NCBI GenBank assembly: GCA_943324395.2
Contig: CALPLL020000053.1
Coordinates: 1-10,359, forward strand
Length of the DNA: 10,359 nucleotides
Reading direction: 5' to 3'
Source: Rhizobium sp. Q54
GTDB taxonomy: Bacteria > Bacteroidota > Bacteroidia > Flavobacteriales > Flavobacteriaceae
Below, in pieces: positions 6,314-10,359 of this stretch (the stretch's first letter is position 1; each line of letters starts with the position of its first letter). The notes under the pieces are model-generated. The model saw only the letters and a list, made by a program, of their open reading frames with translations. It made no database searches and was not told the origin of the DNA. The position numbers were made by a program, and so were the translations under genes.

Positions 6314-7591
6314 ATGGAAGCACCATTAGCAGAGCGAATTCGTCCACAAAAGTTATCCGATTACATAAGTCAGTTGCACTTAGTGGGACCAAATGGCTCG
6401 TTGACACAACAAATCGAGAAGGGAATTATACCTTCGTTGATCTTGTGGGGACCTCCAGGAACTGGGAAAACTACGTTGGCACAAATAATTTCACAAGAAT
6501 CAAAAAGGCCTTTTTATGAATTGAGCGCAATTAATTCAGGAGTGGCGGCGATTCGTGAAGTGATCGAAAAAGCGAAACAAAGTGGCGGATTGTTCACTAC
6601 GAAAAACCCCATTTTGTTCATTGACGAAATACACAGATTCAGTAAATCGCAACAAGATTCCTTACTGGCAGCGGTTGAAAAAGGCTGGATTACTTTAATA
6701 GGCGCCACTACCGAAAACCCAAGTTTTGAGGTGATTCCGGCTTTGTTGTCTCGATGTCAGGTTTATATTTTAAATGCATTTTCAAAATCGGATTTGGAAA
6801 GTTTATTAAAAAGAGCAATTACTGAAGATCGTTTTTTGAAATTAAAGAATATATTTTTACAGGAAACAGAAGCGATAATAAGGCTTTCAGGTGGGGATGG
6901 TAGAAAGCTATTGAATATATTTGAATTGGTTGTAAATGCATCCATTGAGGAAGAAATTATAATTACAAATGAAAAAGTACTTCATTTAGTTCAACAAAAT
7001 ACTGTTCTATATGACAAAACTGGTGAACAACATTATGATATTGTTTCGGCATTTATAAAATCTATTCGGGGAAGTGATCCAAATGGAGCTGTATATTGGT
7101 TGGCTAGAATGATTGAAGGTGGCGAAGATGTTAAGTTTATTGCCCGCCGAATGTTGATTTTATCGAGTGAAGATATTGGAAATGCAAATCCTACTGCCTT
7201 CATAATGGCGAACAATACATTTCAAGCGGTTTCAACAATTGGTTATCCTGAAAGTAGAATTTTATTAAGTCAATGTGCGATTTATTTGGCTACTTCCCCA
7301 AAAAGTAATGCGAGTTATGTGGCAATAAACGAAGCGCAACAAGTGGTAAAACAAACTGGCGATTTGCCTGTTCCTATTCATTTACGAAATGCACCAACGA
7401 AATTAATGAAGGAATTGGGTTACGGTGAAGACTATAAATATTCTCACGATTATGTTAATAATTTTGCTGAGCAAGAATTTTTACCAAATGAAATTTCAGA
7501 AACAAAACTCTACAATCCAGGAGATAATGCTAGAGAAAATAGTACCCGTGAATTCTTAAAAAACCGTTGGAAAGAAAAATACGGCTATTAA
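6314..7591 (+). CDS. rarA: Replication-associated recombination protein A (RarA/MgsA), AAA+ ATPase
   Basis: This is a clamp-loader-like AAA+ ATPase of the RarA/MgsA/WRNIP1 family that works at stalled or gapped replication forks with SSB. The 425 residues are normal length. The N-terminal PLAERIRP opening is typical and sets the start at 6314. Walker A is GPPGTGKT (46-53) and Walker B is LFIDEIH (101-107). Sensor 1 lies in GATTENP (130-136), the arginine finger in LSRCQ (Arg147) and sensor 2 in GDGRKLLN (Arg197). The C-terminal tetramerisation region follows with IKSIRGSDPNGAVYWLARM (248-266) and SSEDIGNANP (284-293), both family signatures. All catalytic residues are present. The gene has its own spacer upstream and ends directly against the convergent gene, with no intergenic base and no clear plus-strand terminator just downstream. 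Confidence 0.95.
   Translation: MEAPLAERIRPQKLSDYISQLHLVGPNGSLTQQIEKGIIPSLILWGPPGTGKTTLAQIISQESKRPFYELSAINSGVAAIREVIEKAKQSGGLFTTKNPILFIDEIHRFSKSQQDSLLAAVEKGWITLIGATTENPSFEVIPALLSRCQVYILNAFSKSDLESLLKRAITEDRFLKLKNIFLQETEAIIRLSGGDGRKLLNIFELVVNASIEEEIIITNEKVLHLVQQNTVLYDKTGEQHYDIVSAFIKSIRGSDPNGAVYWLARMIEGGEDVKFIARRMLILSSEDIGNANPTAFIMANNTFQAVSTIGYPESRILLSQCAIYLATSPKSNASYVAINEAQQVVKQTGDLPVPIHLRNAPTKLMKELGYGEDYKYSHDYVNNFAEQEFLPNEISETKLYNPGDNARENSTREFLKNRWKEKYGY
7558..7586 (-). terminator. Weak candidate terminator for the minus-strand operon, inside the rarA 3' end
   Basis: On the minus strand AGCCGT (7586-7581) can pair with ACGGTT (7567-7562), a six-bp stem with one G-U pair and a 13-base loop, followed by four more T (7561-7558). 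It starts five bases past the stop codon of the gene encoding the secreted protein and lies wholly in rarA coding sequence. The short stem and large loop make it marginal. It is listed because no better site exists nearby and there is no intergenic room. Confidence 0.3.
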
Positions 7592-8293
7592 TTAAAATTT
7601 GATTACCATCTTTTCAGAAACCACTTTTGAATTAGAATAATATTCAAAATACCAATAATTTTCCTTATTTACTAAAACCCCTTGAATGTTGTCTTTGAAA
7701 GCAATAAAGCAACTTGGATTGGAGGTTGTATATATTTTTAGAATCACTTTTGGAGTTGAATCTATAAGTTGAAAACCGTTTTCTATAGGTTGAGCAAAAA
7801 GGGTTAAATAATTAGTTCTTTTTATTTCATTAGTATAAACGACAACTTCCGGTTTAAGATTTTCCTCTTTTTTATCCTTTAAGGTTAATTTATCAAATGA
7901 TGTAAACGCTTCTCTCAAAGATTGGTTATAGGCAACTGGGTATTCTTTTTCCTTGCTTTTTCCTTCTGCAGAGGTAAATAAAACTATGTTTTTACAATCT
8001 TTTAAAACTACACGCAATTTAGTTGAAAACAGATTACCAATACTTTGAACGTCTACAAATACTTTGTTGCAATTGGTTTCCGCGACTTCTAAAGGCAGAA
8101 TATCGGTATCAAAATAGGTTATAAAACCGTATTTTTCCATTAACATTTTCGTTAAGGTATTTAAGCGATACTGATCTTTGTCTTTCAAAAATTCAAATTT
8201 TGAAGGCACAATGGCATATTTATAAATGTTTACAGATTGAGAAAAACAAAGGCTTGACGCCAAAAATAGTAGTAGAAATAGTGCTTTTTTCAT
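7592..8293 (-). CDS. Uncharacterised secreted protein, Flavobacteriaceae type
   Basis: I recognise no named domain. The 233 residues begin with a clear Sec signal peptide (MKKALFLLLFLASSLCFSQ), probably cleaved near 17-20. Cys16 is preceded by SSL, which is not a lipobox, so the product is likely soluble periplasmic or secreted rather than a lipoprotein. Residues 22-135 mix beta-type segments with conserved-looking pieces such as QYRLNTLTKMLMEKYGF (41-57), TKLRVVLKDC (91-100) and YNQSLREAF (122-130). A charged linker (138-149) follows, then a second beta-rich part (150-233) with aromatic residues at YWYFEYY. Cysteines remaining after processing are 75, 100 and 195. The start is two bases past the nucleotidase stop codon, so translation is probably coupled. 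I recall similar proteins in related genomes but know no function. No catalytic motif is visible. Confidence 0.8.
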   Translation of the reverse strand: MKKALFLLLFLASSLCFSQSVNIYKYAIVPSKFEFLKDKDQYRLNTLTKMLMEKYGFITYFDTDILPLEVAETNCNKVFVDVQSIGNLFSTKLRVVLKDCKNIVLFTSAEGKSKEKEYPVAYNQSLREAFTSFDKLTLKDKKEENLKPEVVVYTNEIKRTNYLTLFAQPIENGFQLIDSTPKVILKIYTTSNPSCFIAFKDNIQGVLVNKENYWYFEYYSNSKVVSEKMVIKF

Positions 8294-8295
8294 GA

Positions 8296-8976
8296 TTAAA
8301 GGTGTTTTTTTAATTCTAATAAATGAGAAACTTGTTTAATATTAGTATATGATTTTAATGGATCAATATTAAATAAAATGGCATCCATTCCAAAATTTAA
8401 AGCACCATTTACATCGGCTTCGATGCAATCTCCAATCATAATACTGTTTAATTTAGAAGCACTCGCTTCTTTAATTGCATATTCAAAAATCAAAGGATTT
8501 GGTTTTTTTACCCCAGCCAGTTCCGAATTGGTTATGGTTTTAAAATAATGGTCGATATTGGAATTTTTTAACTTGTTTTGTTGGATTTCCTGAAAACCAT
8601 TGGTAATAATATGCAAATTGTACTTTGATTTTAAATAGTCCAAAATTTCAATTGCTCCATCAAAAAGGTGATTGAATTTTGGCAAATATTCAATGTATTC
8701 TTCCGATAAGAATATTATTTTTTCATCGTCGATTTCGTAATTTAAAAGTTGGAAAGTCTCTTTTAATCTTCCTAAACGCAATTCGAATTGGGTAATTTTA
8801 TCAACCCTATACCACTCCCAATATTTAATATTTATAGGAACATAATGAAACAGGAATAGTTGCAAATCAACATTAATATTGTGTTTTTTGAAAATAGTTT
8901 TAATAGCCAATGCTGAATTTTTTTCAAAATCCCAAAGGGTGTGATCTAAATCAAAAAACACATGGTCTATTTTCAT
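8296..8976 (-). CDS. yjjG: HAD-superfamily nucleotidase, YjjG type
   Basis: This is a haloacid-dehalogenase-fold phosphatase of 226 residues. The closest pattern is YjjG, a 5'-nucleotidase that removes non-canonical pyrimidine nucleotides. Motif I is FFDLDHTLWDF, with nucleophile Asp9 and acid/base Asp11. The helical cap spans about 16-100 and includes the YWEWYR segment (52-57). Motif II is IITNG (Thr125), motif III is GVKKPNP (Lys157 or Lys158) and motif IV is IGDCIEADVNGA (Asp183, Asp188). All catalytic positions are filled. The gene begins 19 bp after the radC stop codon and is followed two bases later by the gene for the secreted protein, indicating one transcript. The substrate is inferred from family resemblance; related HAD members act on other phosphate esters, so the symbol is provisional. 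Confidence 0.85.
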   Translation of the reverse strand: MKIDHVFFDLDHTLWDFEKNSALAIKTIFKKHNINVDLQLFLFHYVPINIKYWEWYRVDKITQFELRLGRLKETFQLLNYEIDDEKIIFLSEEYIEYLPKFNHLFDGAIEILDYLKSKYNLHIITNGFQEIQQNKLKNSNIDHYFKTITNSELAGVKKPNPLIFEYAIKEASASKLNSIMIGDCIEADVNGALNFGMDAILFNIDPLKSYTNIKQVSHLLELKKHL

Positions 8977-8995
8977 AATTAATTTAACTTTTGCT

Positions 8996-9688
8996 TTATA
9001 AAATTCCCTCGTCAGTAAAACTAAAATATCCGTGTTCGGTGATAATTAAATGATCTAATATGGTAATATCTAAACTTTCGGCCGCTAGTTTTATTTTCTT
9101 TGTAATCTTAATATCCACTTCGCTGGCTTTCAAATTTCCCGAGGGATGGTTGTGACAAAGGACAATTCCAGTAGCTCCAATTTCTAATGCATTTTTGAAA
9201 ATCAATCGAACATCAACCAATGTTGCAGTAATTCCACCTTTACTTAATTGTGATTTTGAAATAATATTGTTAGAATTATTGACATAAATTATCCAAAATT
9301 CTTCGTGGGGCAATTCTCCAATTATTGGTTGCATAATTTCGAAAATCATCTTGCTCGAAGTTATCTTTTTTAATTCTACTGCATTCTCTCCCCTTCTACG
9401 ACGCCCTAAATCCATTGCTGCAATTATAGCAATTGCTTTTGCTTCACCAATTCCTTTAAAAGCTATTAATTGAGTTAATGATAATTTTCCTAATGCATTC
9501 AAATTATTATCTACGCTTGACAATATTCTTCTACTCAATTCAACTGCGCTTTCATTGCGACTTCCTGAACCTATTAAAATTGCAATTAATTCAGCATCGC
9601 TTAATGCGGATTTCCCTTTTAAAATTAGTTTTTCTCGCGGGCGGTCATCTTCCGACCAATTTTTAATTGGGAATGAATTATTTTCCAT
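8996..9688 (-). CDS. radC: RadC family JAB/JAMM-domain protein
   Basis: RadC (UPF0758) is historically called a DNA repair protein, but its biochemical role is unsettled and the old radC phenotype in E. coli was reassigned to recG. The 230 residues are full length. The N-terminal part carries the DRPREKL opening, the ALSDAELIAILIGSG segment (28-42) and a helix-hairpin-helix-like GIGEAKA (79-85). The C-terminal JAB/MPN domain has a complete zinc-protease-like JAMM set: Glu129, then HNHPSG with His179 and His181, and Asp192 ten residues after His181. A metalloenzyme is therefore plausible, though no activity is established. The start at 9688 fits the family's N-terminus. It sits 49 bp after the Mur ligase gene and 19 bp before the nucleotidase gene. 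Confidence 0.94.
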   Translation of the reverse strand: MENNSFPIKNWSEDDRPREKLILKGKSALSDAELIAILIGSGSRNESAVELSRRILSSVDNNLNALGKLSLTQLIAFKGIGEAKAIAIIAAMDLGRRRRGENAVELKKITSSKMIFEIMQPIIGELPHEEFWIIYVNNSNNIISKSQLSKGGITATLVDVRLIFKNALEIGATGIVLCHNHPSGNLKASEVDIKITKKIKLAAESLDITILDHLIITEHGYFSFTDEGIL

Positions 9689-9694
9689 AGAATA

Positions 9695-9725
9695 ATAAGA
9701 TAAAAGGCGTTTAATAAAATGACAA
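9695..9725 (-). promoter_or_regulatory. Weak candidate promoter for radC
   Basis: In the 49-bp gap before radC, the minus strand reads TTG (9725-9723), a 20-bp spacer, then TATCTTAT (9702-9695). The -33 TTG and its spacing are right for Bacteroidota, and the octamer has TAnnTT of the -7 consensus but lacks the final TG. It ends six bases before the radC ATG, so a start here would again leave almost no leader. Read-through from the upstream ligase gene is an equally good explanation for radC expression. Confidence 0.25.
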
Positions 9726-9737
9726 TAATTCTATAAA

Positions 9738-10359
9738 TTACTGCATCAAAGCTTTAACATCGTCAAAGTTTAATCCTCCGTAATTTCCAGAACTCATCAA
9801 TAAAAGTGCTGAATTTTCAAAATTTATATTGAATAAATAGTCTTTAAAAGCAGCAGGATTAGTATAAATAATTAAATCTTTTCGGTTGAAGGCATTTGCA
9901 ATTTGATCATATGTAACTTCTTCCAATTGTTTGATTTTTACAGCATCAGGAGAATAAAACACAACCGCAACATCTGCAAATTCTAGTGCACCTTGATATT
10001 CTTTTAGAAATTCTGCATTTAAACTACTATAAGTATGCAATTCCAAACAAGCAACTAATGTGCGATTTGGATATTGTTCTTTTACAGCTTTGGTAGTTGC
10101 GGCCACTTTACTTGGCGAATGAGCAAAGTCTTTGTAGGCAACTTTGGATTTGCTTTCAGCAATTTTTTCTAAACGCTTTGATGCTCCTTTAAAACTTGCA
10201 ATTGCTTCGTAAAAATCAGCTTCATCAACGCCCATATTTTGACAGATCCATTTTGCACCAGCCAAATTATTTAAATTATGAGCTCCAAAAACTTCAATTG
10301 GCATTGCACCCTCCGGAGTTTCTAACAATGTAACTCCGTCTTTCACGGTATATTCAGGA
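9738..10359 (-). CDS. mpl: Mpl-like Mur ligase for peptidoglycan recycling (5' end cut by window)
   Basis: The visible part is the C-terminal 206 residues of a Mur ligase, about half of an expected 450. Mpl joins UDP-MurNAc to the recycled tripeptide L-Ala-gamma-D-Glu-meso-DAP in the cytoplasm, using ATP. The frame stays open to the right edge (it reads PEYTVKDGVTLL), so the GTG at 10346 is an internal valine codon. FGAHNLNNLAGAKW is the Mur central-domain HNxxN motif. FKGASKRLEKI and the following YKDFAHSPSKVAAT start the C-terminal ligase domain, and LLLMSSGNYGGLN matches the Mpl-type ending. E. coli Mpl has DDFAHHP where this protein has KDFAHSP, closer to the MurE form. MurC is the main alternative, but the spacing and the ending favour Mpl. 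The gene lies upstream of radC on the same strand. Confidence 0.82.
   Translation of the reverse strand, partial: PEYTVKDGVTLLETPEGAMPIEVFGAHNLNNLAGAKWICQNMGVDEADFYEAIASFKGASKRLEKIAESKSKVAYKDFAHSPSKVAATTKAVKEQYPNRTLVACLELHTYSSLNAEFLKEYQGALEFADVAVVFYSPDAVKIKQLEEVTYDQIANAFNRKDLIIYTNPAAFKDYLFNINFENSALLLMSSGNYGGLNFDDVKALMQ

Noticed and set aside
7625..7649. TTTTGAAT/ATTCAAAA inverted repeat downstream of rarA as its terminator
   Set aside because: Eight almost purely A-T pairs with a nine-base loop and no following T-run; it lies inside the coding sequence of the secreted protein and is expected by chance in such DNA.
7592..8293. Secreted protein as a lipoprotein using Cys16
   Set aside because: The residues before the cysteine (SSL) do not form a lipobox, and a normal signal-peptidase I site follows.
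10344..10346. GTG at 10346 as the start of the Mur ligase
   Set aside because: The open frame continues to the window edge and half of the expected Mur ligase is missing, so this is an internal valine codon.
1..10359. Mobile element, CRISPR array, tRNA/rRNA gene, or defence island
   Set aside because: No transposase or integrase motif, no regularly spaced repeat-spacer array, no cloverleaf-like sequence and no defence protein signature was seen on either strand.

Overview
The window looks like an ordinary piece of chromosome from an AT-rich member of the Bacteroidota, most likely Flavobacterium or a close relative in Flavobacteriaceae. The reasons are: a SusC/RagA plus SusD/RagB pair; TAnnTTTG-type -7 promoter elements; A-rich start regions without Shine-Dalgarno sequences; a lipoprotein signal followed by acidic residues; and protein wording typical of this family in RlmB, rhomboid, RarA, RadC and an Mpl-like Mur ligase. 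The assignment rests on remembered family patterns; no search was run.

Layout. Bases 1-4509 (+) carry a TonB-dependent SusC transporter, cut at its 5' end by the window edge, and its SusD lipoprotein partner 6 bp later. A strong intrinsic terminator (4533-4566) closes this unit. Bases 4580-5314 (+) encode an RlmB/TrmH-type rRNA 2'-O-methyltransferase, whose terminator reaches into the convergent rhomboid protease gene (5338-6102, -). A 211-bp divergent spacer (6103-6313) separates rhomboid from rarA (6314-7591, +) and holds a -7 promoter element and degenerate ATTTTCAAA-type repeats facing outward on both sides. rarA meets the next gene stop codon to stop codon with no gap. From there to the right edge all genes lie on the minus strand. 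In transcription order they are an Mpl-like peptidoglycan-recycling ligase (cut by the right edge), radC, a YjjG-type HAD nucleotidase and a secreted protein of unknown function. The last three are very close together and probably form an operon.

How the genes fit together. The SusCD pair imports an unknown oligomeric nutrient across the outer membrane; no enzyme or regulator beside it in this window reveals the substrate. The rest is housekeeping: ribosome modification, membrane proteolysis, replication-fork maintenance (RarA), a RadC-family protein, removal of non-canonical nucleotides (YjjG type) and murein recycling. I found no mobile element, CRISPR array, tRNA, rRNA or convincing new defence or biosynthetic system. 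The points worth a second look are small: compact convergent gene ends with terminators inside the opposing gene, a -7 box almost touching a start codon, the paired spacer repeats, and the uncharacterised exported protein tied to the nucleotidase gene.
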